The notes beneath the pieces were generated by a model. It did not search any database. It was not told where the DNA came from and worked only from the letters and a program-made list of their open reading frames with translations. Of a stretch of 64,000 nucleotides of DNA, positions 15,624 to 24,319 are shown piece by piece. This DNA comes from Acidovorax sp. FHTAMBA (GTDB lineage: Bacteria; Pseudomonadota; Gammaproteobacteria; Burkholderiales; Burkholderiaceae_C). Location: positions 3,975,501 through 4,039,500 of the forward strand of contig NZ_CP152407.1 in assembly GCF_038958875.1 (NCBI RefSeq). Direction: 5' to 3'. Position 1 is the stretch's first letter, and every line of letters begins with the position of its first letter. The position numbers were made by a program, and so were the translations under genes.

Positions 15624-16966
15624 GGCTTGCCCCCCACCACCACGGTCACCATGCGTTCGGGTTGCAGCTTGCGCGCCATGGCGGCACGCACATCGGCCAC
15701 CGTGAGGGCCTCCACCTTCTTGGTCCACTGGTCCAGGTAGTCCAGCGGCAGCTCGTTCCAGGCGATGTTGGCCACGTTGCCCAGAAGCTTCTTGTTGCTG
15801 TCGATGCGCAGCGCAAAGCCGCCGATGAGGTTGTCCTTGGCGGCGCGCAGCTCGGCCTCTGTGGGGCCTTCCGCCACGTAGCGCGCGATCACGTCGCGCG
15901 ACACCTGCACCGCCTCTCGCGCCTGGTCTGGCCGCGTCTGCAGGCCCACGGTGAAGGCACCGGCATGCAGGCCCGCCGCAAAGTAGCTGTACACGCTATA
16001 GCTCAGGCCACGCTTTTCGCGCACTTCGTTCGTCAGGCGCGAGACAAACCCGCCGCCGCCCAGGATGTGGTTGCCCACCAGCAGCGCGAGGAAGTCCGGG
16101 TCCTTGCGCTGAAAACCGGGCTGGCCGATGAGCACATGGGCCTGGGCGGACGCGAAGGAAATGTTCTGCTCCAACGGTGCCGCGAGGGTGTCGATTTCAC
16201 CCACAGGCGGCAGGGGTGCGCAGCCCGATCTGGCTGGCAGACGTGACAGCAGTGTGGCCACCAGCGTCTGTGCCTGAGCGCGCGTGACGGCCCCGACGAT
16301 GCTGACCTTGGCGCGGCAGGCCGCAATGTGCTGCGCGTGAAACGCCTGCATGTCGGCCACGCTGATGCGCGCCAGGGTCTCCCCGGTGGTGCGCACACCG
16401 TAGGGGTGGCTGCCGTACACGGCCGAGCCGAACGCATGGGCGGCCACCGTGGCCGGGCGGGTGAGGGACTCCTTGATGCTGGCGCCCCAGCGCGCGCGGT
16501 CGCGCTCCCACACGTCGGCGGGCCAGCCCGGCTCACCGATCTGGCGCGCAGCCAGGCGGGCGGCCTTGTCGAGCAGCGCCGGGTCGGTGAGCGAGCGCAG
16601 CGCGTAGTGCAGCGCGTCGTTGTCGGCACCCGCGTCAAAGCTGGCGCCCAGATCGGCCCAGGCCTCGCCCAGCGCGTTCTCGTCCAGCGCCGGTTCGCTG
16701 CCCGCCGCCTTCACGCCCTTGCTGGCCATCGACGCCACGGCGCTGGCCAGGCCCGACTGGCCTGCCGGGTCGCGGCGGCTGCCGGCATCAAAGTCGATCT
16801 GCACGTCCACCATGGGGATGACCGGGCTTTCGACCAGATACACCTTGGCGCCGCTGGGCTCCACCCAGTGCTGGATGGGCAGCAGCGCCCAGGCAGAATT
16901 TGAATAAAAAACGGCTCCAGCGCTTATCAGTAAAGCGCGAGCAGCTATGTTTTTAATAGTAATCAT
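15620..16966 (-). CDS. M16-family peptidase-like protein lacking the zinc motif
   Basis: 448 residues, periplasmic. The M16 fold is clear (AGSRRDPAGQSGLASAVASM; EVREKRGLSYSVYSYFAAGLH), but the HxxEH zinc site expected around residue 75 is absent; GLASAVASMASKG stands in its place. It is therefore the non-catalytic half of an M16 pair with the active partner encoded 21 bases upstream. The signal peptide (about 1-27, ending SAWA) is encoded almost entirely by a copy of the interspersed repeat read antisense. ATG at 16966; weak ribosome site, likely coupled to the upstream gene. Confidence 0.88.
   Translation of the reverse strand: MITIKNIAARALLISAGAVFYSNSAWALLPIQHWVEPSGAKVYLVESPVIPMVDVQIDFDAGSRRDPAGQSGLASAVASMASKGVKAAGSEPALDENALGEAWADLGASFDAGADNDALHYALRSLTDPALLDKAARLAARQIGEPGWPADVWERDRARWGASIKESLTRPATVAAHAFGSAVYGSHPYGVRTTGETLARISVADMQAFHAQHIAACRAKVSIVGAVTRAQAQTLVATLLSRLPARSGCAPLPPVGEIDTLAAPLEQNISFASAQAHVLIGQPGFQRKDPDFLALLVGNHILGGGGFVSRLTNEVREKRGLSYSVYSYFAAGLHAGAFTVGLQTRPDQAREAVQVSRDVIARYVAEGPTEAELRAAKDNLIGGFALRIDSNKKLLGNVANIAWNELPLDYLDQWTKKVEALTVADVRAAMARKLQPERMVTVVVGGKP
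16902..16963 (+). repeat. Interspersed palindromic repeat, copy 4 (signal peptide of the M16-like protein)
   Basis: GGCTCCAGCGCTTATC, AGTAAAGCGC, GAGCAGCTATG and an A/T-rich tail. The opposite strand encodes residues 2 to about 22 of the M16-like protein. Confidence 0.85.
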
Positions 16967-16987
16967 GAAAAGAGGCGCAAAGCGGGT

Positions 16988-18436
16988 TCAGTGGCGGGAT
17001 GCGCCGGGTGCGGGCTGGGCGCGCGGACGGGGGGCATCCAGCGGCTGCGGCAGAAGGGTGGCCACGGTGAGCTGGTCGTCACCAAAATATCTGGCAGCCA
17101 CGGCCTGCACCTGGGCGGGCGTCACGGTGCGCAGCAGCGCCAGCAGGCGTTCGTTGGCGTCCAGCGGAAAGCCCTGCACCCAGTTGCTGCCCAGCTCTTG
17201 CGCCTGGCTCATGACCGAGTCGCGTTCGTACACGGTGGAGGCGATCCACTGCGTCTTGACGCGCTCGAGTTCGGCCTCGCTCACGCCGCCCTGGGCCACG
17301 CGGGTCACTTCGGCGCGCAGGGCGTCTTCCACCTGCTGGGCCGTCTTGCCCGCCGCAGGCACCCCGCTCAGCATGAACAGGCTGGGCCCCCGGCCCGTCA
17401 CCATCGCGCCACTGCTGGCACTGTCGGCCACGCGGTTTTCGCCCTGGGTGAGCGCACGGTCAAGCCGCGCACCGTCGTAGCCGCTGAACACGGCCGACAG
17501 CACCATGAGCGCCAGCGCGTCGCGGTCGTCGTCGGTGAGGTTCTGCACGCGGTTCAGGCTGGGCGCACGGAACGCCAGCGCCACATAGGCCTGCTCGGCA
17601 GGGGCCTTGACGGCAATGCGCCGCAGGCCCTGCTGGGCGGGTTCGGCGCGGGGCTTGCGCTCGGGCAGCGCGTGGGCGGGCAGGCTGCCGTAATACTTCT
17701 CGGCCAGTGCGCGGACCTGGGCCACGTCCACATCGCCCGCCACCACCACGGCGGCGTTGGTGGGCGTGTACCACTGGCGGTAGAAGGCGCGCACGTCTTC
17801 GGGCGTCATGGCGTCCAGGTCGCTCATCCAGCCCACGATGGGGCGGCGGTACGGCGAGGCAATGAACGTGGTGGCAAAGAGCTGCTCGGCCAGCATGGCG
17901 CGGGGCTGGTCTTCGGTGCGCAGGCGGCGCTCTTCCTTGACGACCTCGATCTCTTTCCTGAACTCTTCATCCGGCCAGTGGTTGTGGGCAAACCGGTCGG
18001 ATTCGAGCTTCATCACGTCTTCGAGCCGGTTCGATGGAATCTGCTGGTAGTAGCCCGTGTAATCACGGCTGGTGAACGCGTTTTCGCGCCCGCCCAGGGC
18101 GGCCACGCGGCGCGAGAACTCGCCCGGCGGCAGCGTCCTGGTGCCCTTGAACAGCATGTGCTCGAGCACATGGGCCACGCCGGTGGTGCCGTCCACCTCG
18201 TCCATGGAGCCCACGCGCAACCAAACCATGTGCACCGCGGTGGGCGCACGCCGGTCGGGCTGCACGATGAGCTGCATGCCGTTCTTGAGCGTGAACTGCT
18301 GGGCGCCGGAGGCCGTGGCAGACGGCGCGGACTCAGAAGGCGTCGCAGGGGGTTGGGAAGCGGGAGGCGTTGCCGAAAAGGCAGCCCCACATGTGAGGCA
18401 GGCCAGCAGGCCCAGGAGGGTGACAGCGCGTTTCAT
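16988..18436 (-). CDS. Periplasmic M16-family zinc metallopeptidase (catalytic)
   Basis: 482 residues with a signal peptide (MKRAVTLLGLLACLTCGAAFSA in two parts, cleavage near 22). The inverted zinc motif HxxEH is in GVAHVLEHMLFKGT, and the third ligand glutamate lies in EVVKEERRL. The C-terminal half repeats the fold without a zinc site. Together with the downstream inactive paralogue it forms the usual two-subunit bacterial M16 protease. It is divergent from ftsY, with starts only a few bases apart. Confidence 0.93.
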   Translation of the reverse strand: MKRAVTLLGLLACLTCGAAFSATPPASQPPATPSESAPSATASGAQQFTLKNGMQLIVQPDRRAPTAVHMVWLRVGSMDEVDGTTGVAHVLEHMLFKGTRTLPPGEFSRRVAALGGRENAFTSRDYTGYYQQIPSNRLEDVMKLESDRFAHNHWPDEEFRKEIEVVKEERRLRTEDQPRAMLAEQLFATTFIASPYRRPIVGWMSDLDAMTPEDVRAFYRQWYTPTNAAVVVAGDVDVAQVRALAEKYYGSLPAHALPERKPRAEPAQQGLRRIAVKAPAEQAYVALAFRAPSLNRVQNLTDDDRDALALMVLSAVFSGYDGARLDRALTQGENRVADSASSGAMVTGRGPSLFMLSGVPAAGKTAQQVEDALRAEVTRVAQGGVSEAELERVKTQWIASTVYERDSVMSQAQELGSNWVQGFPLDANERLLALLRTVTPAQVQAVAARYFGDDQLTVATLLPQPLDAPRPRAQPAPGASRH

Positions 18437-18463
18437 AGAATGGCTGATTCTAAGAACCCGCCA

Positions 18464-19831
18464 ATGTTCAGTTTTTTCAAGAAAAAGCCCTCCCCCGCGC
18501 CTGCCCCTGCCGACGAGCCCCCACAGGCTTCGTCGCCAGCCACCTCAGCGCCAACGCCTGGGCTTTCGCCCACTGCCCCACCGCCCCTGGCCAGCCAGGA
18601 GGCGGCGCAACCCGCGCAGCCGCCAGCCGCACCCGCCCCGGCCCTGCCTGCCGCCGCAGAGCCCGCATCCCCATCCCCCTCCCCTGCTCCCGCTCCCGCC
18701 GGGTTTGGCTGGCTGCGCAACCCGTTTGCCCCGAAGGCTCCCGAGGGAGTGGTACCCCCTGCAACCGCACCCGCACCCGCGCCGGTTGCCACACCTGCGC
18801 CCGTAGCCCCTGTGGTGGCGCAGCCAGCGCCCGCTTCCCCTGTACCAGCCCCTGTACCAGCCCCAGTTCCTGCGGCCGCACCGGTTGCTGCACCCGCGCC
18901 CTTCGCCCCTGCCGCGCCCGCAGCGCCTGTCGAACGCAAAGGCTGGCTGGACCGGCTCAAGAACGGCCTGCGCAAGACCGGCAGCTCCATCACCACGGTC
19001 TTCACCGGCACGCAGATCGACGATGCGCTGTATGAAGAGCTGGAAGAAGCCCTGCTGATGGCCGACACCGGCGTCAAGGCCACCAACCACCTGCTGGCCG
19101 ACCTCAAACGCCGCGTGAAGGAGGCCAAGGCCACCGACCCCGCCGCCGTCAAGGGCCTGCTGGCCGATGCGCTGACCGACCTGCTGCGCCCCCTCGAAAA
19201 AGCCCTGGTCATTGGCGAGCACACCCCCACGGTGATCATGGTGGCGGGCGTGAATGGCGCGGGCAAGACCACGTCCATCGGCAAGCTCACCAAGCACCTG
19301 GCAGACGAAGGCGCGGCCGTGCTGCTGGCGGCGGCTGACACCTTTCGCGCGGCAGCGCGCGAGCAACTGGGCGTATGGGCCGACCGCAACACGGTCGAAA
19401 TCGTCAGCCAGGAAGGCGGCGACCCCGCCGCCGTGAGCTTTGATGCCGTGACCGCTGGCAAGGCGCGCGGCAAGGACGTGGTGCTGGTGGACACGGCAGG
19501 GCGCTTGCCCACGCAGCTGCACCTGATGGAAGAGCTGAAAAAGATCCGCCGCGTGGTCACCAAGGCCGACGCCACCGCCCCGCACGAGGTGCTGCTGGTG
19601 ATCGACGGCAACACCGGCCAGAACGCGCTGGCCCAGGTGCGTGCGTTTGACGACGCGCTGCAGCTCACCGGCCTGATCGTCACCAAACTTGACGGCACGG
19701 CCAAGGGCGGCGTGCTGGCCGCCATCGCGCAGGAGCGCCCCATCCCGGTGTATTTCATCGGCGTGGGTGAGAAGCTCGAAGACCTGGAAACCTTCAACGC
19801 GCGCGAGTTTGCGCAGGCTTTGCTGAGCTGA
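18464..19831 (+). CDS. ftsY: Signal recognition particle receptor FtsY
   Basis: 455 residues. It docks SRP-ribosome complexes at the membrane and hydrolyses GTP. MFSFFKKK is the usual membrane-targeting N-terminus; residues 14-150 are an extreme Pro/Ala-rich acidic-poor linker replacing the classical A domain. The N domain (about 155-235) and G domain follow, with GVNGAGKTTSIGKL, DTFRAAAREQL, VDTAGRLPT and TKLDGTAKGG. ATG 18464 is preferred; ATG 18440 adds eight residues. A long upstream open frame is an antisense shadow of the M16 gene. Confidence 0.95.
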   Translation: MFSFFKKKPSPAPAPADEPPQASSPATSAPTPGLSPTAPPPLASQEAAQPAQPPAAPAPALPAAAEPASPSPSPAPAPAGFGWLRNPFAPKAPEGVVPPATAPAPAPVATPAPVAPVVAQPAPASPVPAPVPAPVPAAAPVAAPAPFAPAAPAAPVERKGWLDRLKNGLRKTGSSITTVFTGTQIDDALYEELEEALLMADTGVKATNHLLADLKRRVKEAKATDPAAVKGLLADALTDLLRPLEKALVIGEHTPTVIMVAGVNGAGKTTSIGKLTKHLADEGAAVLLAAADTFRAAAREQLGVWADRNTVEIVSQEGGDPAAVSFDAVTAGKARGKDVVLVDTAGRLPTQLHLMEELKKIRRVVTKADATAPHEVLLVIDGNTGQNALAQVRAFDDALQLTGLIVTKLDGTAKGGVLAAIAQERPIPVYFIGVGEKLEDLETFNAREFAQALLS

Positions 19832-19862
19832 GCCTCGCGATCTGCGCATCACCCTGTGAGCA

Positions 19863-19882
19863 ATGGCCCCATCCGGGGCCAT
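19863..19882 (+). terminator. Hairpin after ftsY
   Basis: Arms ATGGCCCC and GGGGCCAT with a 4-base loop, 30 bases past the ftsY stop. No T-tract of note, so moderate support. Confidence 0.45.
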
Positions 19883-19948
19883 TTACACGTTTACGGATCG
19901 CAACGTTTCCTCCATCATGGGCTTTCCCCTTGGAAAGCACGGAGGCCC

Positions 19949-22618
19949 ATGTTCATTGAGCTGGTCAAAGGCGTTGCGCTGCTGCTGGCGCTGTGCTTTC
20001 TGCATGGGTTCAACATCCGCGTCTGGCGTCAGCACCCGTGGGTGGGCCAGGTCTTTTCGGGGCTGATCTTTGGCGGCGTCTGTCTGGTGGGCATGCTCAC
20101 CCCGGTGGTGCTGATGCCTGGCGTGATCTTTGACGCACGCTCGGTGGTGCTGAGCATGGCGGGCCTGTTTGGCGGCCCGCTGGTAGCGGGCATTGCGGCG
20201 CTGATGGCGGCCACCGGGCGCATATGGCTGGGGGGCGCGGGCGGCGAGGTGGGGCTGATGGTGATCGTGCTGTGCACTGCCATGGGGCTGGTGTACCGCG
20301 TGGGCCGCGCCCGGGGGCAGCTGGGGGTGGAGCCCGTTCCTCTCGCGCTGTTCGGGCTGCTGCTGCACACGGCGGTGATCGCGCTGTTTCAGCTTCTGCC
20401 CGCCGAGGCCGTGCAGCGCATCAACCAGACGCTGGCCCTGCCCTATCTGCTGACCTTCACCCCTGCCACCGTGGTGCTGGGCTTGCTGCTGCACGATGTG
20501 GAGCAGCGTATGGCCACCGAGCGTGCGCTCACTGGCACGGCCGCGCGCCTGCATGCCATCACGCAGGCCATCCCCGATGTGCTGCTGGTGCTGGATGCCC
20601 AGGGCCGGTATGTGGAGGTGCTGTCCCCCAACGACTCCACCCTGGTCGCCAGCGCCCCCGAGCTGGTAGGTCAGCGGCTGCACGATGTGCTGCCCGCCCA
20701 GCAGGCCGAACGGTTCATGACGCTTATCCGGGAAACGCTGCAGTCCGGCCAGACCCACAGCGTCGAATACGAGATGCAGACCCTGTCGGGACTGCGCCAG
20801 TTTGAAGGGCGCACCCAGCCCCTGGGGGTTCAGGTGGGCGGCCAGGCGGCTGTGGTGTTTCTGGCCCGCGACATTACCAAGCGCAAGCAGGCAGAGAGTG
20901 CTTTGCGAGAGTCCGAGCTGAGGTTTCGCTCGCTGCTGCGCAACATCCCCTCCATCTCGGTGCAAGGCTACCTCGCCGATGGCACCACCAGTTACTGGAA
21001 CAAGGCTTCCGAACAGCTGTACGGCTATACGGCCGAAGAAGCCCTGGGCGGCAACCTGCTCGACCTGATCATCCCGCCGCCCATGCGCGACGGCGTGCGG
21101 GCGCACATGCAGCACATGTTCGCCACCGGCGAGGTGATCCCGGCGGGCGAGCTGCTGCTGCAACGCAAGGACGGCTCTGCAGTGCATGTGTTCTCCAGCC
21201 ATGCCTACATCCAGGTGCCGGGCCACCCGCCCGAGATGTTCTGCATCGACATCGACATCTCAGCACGCAAGGCGGCCGAGGATGAAGCGCGGTATCTGGC
21301 CTTCAACGACGCGCTCACGCACCTGCCCAACCGCCGCCTGCTGGTGGACCGGCTTCAGCAGGTGCTGGCCAGCAGCGCGCGATCGGGGCTGACCACGGCC
21401 GTGCTGTTTGTGGACCTGGACAACTTCAAGACCCTGAACGACACGCGGGGCCATGAGGTGGGCGACCTGCTGCTCAAGGAAGTGGCCGTGCGACTTCGCG
21501 GGTGCGTGCGTGAGCAGGACACCGTCGCACGCCTGGGGGGCGACGAATTTGTGGTGGTGCTGCAGAGCTTGAGCAGTGACCCGCCCGAGGCCGCATCCCA
21601 GGCGCGCACGCTGGGCGAGCTGATCCTGGCCCAGCTGCGCCAGCCCTACGAGCTGGCCGGGCACGAGCACCACTTCACGGCGAGCATCGGGGTCACCCTG
21701 CTGCGCGACCACCGCGATTCGGTGGACGAAGTGCTCAAGCAGGCCGACATGGCCATGTACCGCGCCAAGGGCGCGGGCCGCAACACCCTGCGCTTTTTTG
21801 ACCCCGACATGCAGCAGGCCGTGAACCGCCGCGCCCTGCTCGAAACCGAACTGCACAACGGGCTGCGCCAGGCGCAGTTCCTGCTGCTGTACCAGCCCCA
21901 GGTAGACGTTGAGCGGCGCGTCATTGGCGCCGAAGCCCTGGTGCGCTGGCAGCACCCGGTGCACGGCATGGTTCCGCCATCGGAATTCATTCCCCTGGCC
22001 GAGGAATCGGGCCTGATCCTGCCCCTGGGCTACTGGGTGCTGGAGACCGCCCTGCGCCAGCAGGCGCGCTGGCGCGCCGATCCGCGGTTTGCCCACCTCA
22101 CGGTGGCCGTCAACGTGAGTGCACGCCAGTTCCTGCAGGAAGACTTCGTGAGCCAGATACTCACGCTGCTGCGGCACACCGGCGCAGACCCCGGGCACAT
22201 CAAGCTGGAGCTCACCGAAAGCCTGCTGCTGGACAACGTGGACAGCGTGATCGACACCATGCGCAAGCTGGGCGCCAAGGGGGTGGAGTTCTCGCTGGAC
22301 GACTTCGGCACGGGGTACTCGTCCCTGAGCTACCTCAAGCGCCTGCCCCTGCATCAGATCAAGATTGACCAGGGCTTTGTGCGCGATGTGCTGCTGGACC
22401 CCAGCGATGCGGCCATTGCACGATCCATCATCGCGCTGGCGGGCAGCCTGGGGCTGGAAGTCATTGCCGAGGGCGTGGAGACACCAGCGCACCACCAGTT
22501 TCTGCTGGCCCATGGCTGTAAGGTGTTTCAGGGCTATCTGTTCGGAAAACCCATGCCGCTGGAGCAGTTTGAAGCGACTGCACTGGCCGCCGGCCCGATG
22601 GACCCCACAGCCCGCTGA
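19949..22618 (+). CDS. Membrane GGDEF-EAL protein with 5TM sensor and PAS domains
   Basis: 889 residues. A five-to-six-span membrane sensor of the 5TMR-LYT type (about 1-190; MPGVIFDARSVVLSMAG) is followed by two PAS domains (about 215-320 and 335-450). The GGDEF domain has the intact motif LGGDEFVVV and an RxxD inhibitory site (REQD) five residues before it, so diguanylate cyclase activity with product feedback is plausible. The C-terminal EAL domain has EALVRW, LTES and DDFGTGYSS, the set expected for phosphodiesterase activity. GGAGG lies four bases before the ATG at 19949. It likely sets cyclic-di-GMP levels; the signal sensed is unknown. Confidence 0.93.
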   Translation: MFIELVKGVALLLALCFLHGFNIRVWRQHPWVGQVFSGLIFGGVCLVGMLTPVVLMPGVIFDARSVVLSMAGLFGGPLVAGIAALMAATGRIWLGGAGGEVGLMVIVLCTAMGLVYRVGRARGQLGVEPVPLALFGLLLHTAVIALFQLLPAEAVQRINQTLALPYLLTFTPATVVLGLLLHDVEQRMATERALTGTAARLHAITQAIPDVLLVLDAQGRYVEVLSPNDSTLVASAPELVGQRLHDVLPAQQAERFMTLIRETLQSGQTHSVEYEMQTLSGLRQFEGRTQPLGVQVGGQAAVVFLARDITKRKQAESALRESELRFRSLLRNIPSISVQGYLADGTTSYWNKASEQLYGYTAEEALGGNLLDLIIPPPMRDGVRAHMQHMFATGEVIPAGELLLQRKDGSAVHVFSSHAYIQVPGHPPEMFCIDIDISARKAAEDEARYLAFNDALTHLPNRRLLVDRLQQVLASSARSGLTTAVLFVDLDNFKTLNDTRGHEVGDLLLKEVAVRLRGCVREQDTVARLGGDEFVVVLQSLSSDPPEAASQARTLGELILAQLRQPYELAGHEHHFTASIGVTLLRDHRDSVDEVLKQADMAMYRAKGAGRNTLRFFDPDMQQAVNRRALLETELHNGLRQAQFLLLYQPQVDVERRVIGAEALVRWQHPVHGMVPPSEFIPLAEESGLILPLGYWVLETALRQQARWRADPRFAHLTVAVNVSARQFLQEDFVSQILTLLRHTGADPGHIKLELTESLLLDNVDSVIDTMRKLGAKGVEFSLDDFGTGYSSLSYLKRLPLHQIKIDQGFVRDVLLDPSDAAIARSIIALAGSLGLEVIAEGVETPAHHQFLLAHGCKVFQGYLFGKPMPLEQFEATALAAGPMDPTAR

Positions 22619-22648
22619 CAACGCCGGATCCTGGCGGCTCCTGCGCCA

Positions 22649-22996
22649 TCAGGCCACCACACGGGTCGGGGCGACCTCCGCGTCCACCCAGTCTGCATAC
22701 GCCCCGGAGGCTTCAAGCGTCTGCACCACCAGCTGCGGCAACGCATACGGATGCTGCGACCGCAACAGGTCGAGCAAGGGATGCAACGCGCGCGCCACCG
22801 TCTTGCACGCCAGGCGAAGTTCGCGGTCTTCCTGTAGCGCCCCTTGCCAGTGAAAGTAGGCAGTGATCGGCTCCACCTGCACACAGGCCGCCAGGCGCGC
22901 CTGCAAAATCAGCTGAGCCAGGCGCCGCGCCTCTGCTTCGGTGGCGACCGTCGTGCTCACAACGAGAATTTCGCGAAGGGCTGTCGGACGGGTCAT
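22649..22996 (-). CDS. cutA: CutA1-family divalent-cation tolerance protein
   Basis: 115 residues, the usual size of the trimeric CutA1 family. ILVVSTTVATEAEARRLAQ, AACVQVEPITAYFHWQG and ELRLACKT are the family segments. ATG at 22996 (MTRPTALRE); a 5' extension to 23098 has no support. Linked genetically to copper tolerance in E. coli, but its molecular role is not settled. It converges with the GGDEF-EAL gene. Confidence 0.9.
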   Translation of the reverse strand: MTRPTALREILVVSTTVATEAEARRLAQLILQARLAACVQVEPITAYFHWQGALQEDRELRLACKTVARALHPLLDLLRSQHPYALPQLVVQTLEASGAYADWVDAEVAPTRVVA

Positions 22997-23212
22997 CAGC
23001 GTCTCCCTGAATCTGGGCGTCAAAGTCTGCCACACAGGCCTGAACGACTCCAGCACCCAGTTCCGGCCGGAACCTTGGCGCCGGTTCATCAATCCCACAG
23101 TTCATACCCGCCCATGCGGGCACCGCAGAAATCACAAAATTCATTGAAATCAATCACTTGGCACCCTGCACTGCGCAGCGCAGCAGCACACGACGGCGGG
23201 GGAACTTACGTT

Positions 23213-23239
23213 TTAGCACTCACTCACAGAGAGTGCTAA
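23213..23239. promoter_or_regulatory. CIRCE operator (HrcA binding site) in front of rpoH
   Basis: TTAGCACTC, nine bases, GAGTGCTAA: a perfect match to the CIRCE consensus, ending 30 bases before the rpoH ATG. HrcA is the established repressor that binds CIRCE, mainly at groESL and dnaK. An upstream GGAACTT (23201) resembles an extracytoplasmic-sigma -35 element, but the matching -10 is weak. Dual heat-shock control of rpoH is inferred. Confidence 0.92.
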
Positions 23240-23269
23240 CATCATGGCTTAGAGGAAAGGATTGCCGGA

Positions 23270-24211
23270 ATGAACATTCAATCTGGAACCGCGACGACGA
23301 CTTTGGCGCCCGCCAACCCTTGGGCGCTGGTGCCTCCTTTGGGCAATCTGGATGCGTACATTTCCGCCGTCAACCGCCTGCCACTGCTCACGCACGAAGA
23401 AGAGCAGGCTTATGCACGGCAGCTCAAGGACAACAATGACCTGGACGCCGCCGGCCGGCTGGTGATGTCGCATCTGCGTCTTGTGGTTTCGATCGCCCGC
23501 CAATACCTGGGTTACGGCCTGCCCCATGGCGACCTGATCCAGGAAGGCAACGTGGGCCTGATGAAGGCTGTCAAGCGCTTTGACCCCGACCAGGGCGTGC
23601 GCCTGGTGAGCTACGCCATGCACTGGATCAAGGCCGAGATCCACGAATACATCCTCAAGAACTGGCGCATGGTGAAGGTGGCCACCACCAAGGCCCAGCG
23701 CAAGCTGTTCTTCAACCTGCGCTCCATGAAGCAGGGCTTCAAGGCCGATGCGTCTGCGGCCGATGCCGCAACGCACCGCGATACCCTGTCCGATCAGGAA
23801 ATCGATTCCATGGCCGCGCAACTCAATGTGAAGCGCGAAGAAGTCATCGAGATGGAAACCCGGATGTCGGGTGGCGATGTGCTGCTGGACCCCGCACCCT
23901 CGGACGACGGCGAGCAGGCTTTCGGGCCCATTGCCTACCTGGCGGACGCCTCGCACGAACCCACGGCCATGATCGAGTCGCGCCAGCGTGACGCCCTTGC
24001 CACCGACGGCATTGCCACCGCGCTGGGCAGCCTGGACGACCGCAGCCGCCGCATCGTGGAGGAGCGCTGGCTCAAGGTGAATGACGACGGCACGGGTGGC
24101 ATGACGCTGCACGACCTGGCGGCCGTCTATGGCGTGAGTGCGGAGCGCATCCGCCAGATCGAGGTGGCCGCCATGAAGAAGATGAAAAAGGCGCTGGCCG
24201 AATACGCCTGA
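23270..24211 (+). CDS. rpoH: Heat-shock sigma factor RpoH (sigma-32)
   Basis: 313 residues. Region 2 (LRLVVSIARQYLGYGLPHGDL, split by QEGNVGLMKAVKRFDP) and region 4 (SAERIRQIEVAAMKKMKK) are intact. The RpoH box QRKLFFNLR, specific to this sigma factor, is present near residue 143. AGGAAAGG precedes the ATG at 23270. The CIRCE site upstream suggests transcription is repressed by HrcA at normal temperature. It directs RNA polymerase to chaperone and protease promoters. Confidence 0.96.
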   Translation: MNIQSGTATTTLAPANPWALVPPLGNLDAYISAVNRLPLLTHEEEQAYARQLKDNNDLDAAGRLVMSHLRLVVSIARQYLGYGLPHGDLIQEGNVGLMKAVKRFDPDQGVRLVSYAMHWIKAEIHEYILKNWRMVKVATTKAQRKLFFNLRSMKQGFKADASAADAATHRDTLSDQEIDSMAAQLNVKREEVIEMETRMSGGDVLLDPAPSDDGEQAFGPIAYLADASHEPTAMIESRQRDALATDGIATALGSLDDRSRRIVEERWLKVNDDGTGGMTLHDLAAVYGVSAERIRQIEVAAMKKMKKALAEYA

Positions 24212-24256
24212 GCCAACGCGGCAAGGTAGTATCCTCCGCCGATAAAACTGCCTCGT

Positions 24257-24280
24257 GGGGCCCCGGTTGGGGCCCCTTGT
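24257..24280 (+). terminator. Hairpin after rpoH
   Basis: Perfect arms GGGGCCCC on both sides of a GGTT loop, followed by TTGT, 45 bases past the rpoH stop. Very stable stem, short T-tract. Confidence 0.65.
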
Positions 24281-24319
24281 CGTTGGGGCCGCGATGATTA
24301 CCTTGAGGAGAAATTACCC

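Noticed and set aside
18480..18940. Pro/Ala-rich repeats in FtsY as a possible tandem repeat or CRISPR-like array
   Set aside because: It is a low-complexity coding linker with codon-level variation, no conserved repeat-spacer units.
16991..19831. A 946-codon reading ending as FtsY
   Set aside because: Codons before 18464 are antisense to the M16 peptidase; FtsY normally starts MFSFFKKK, as at 18464.
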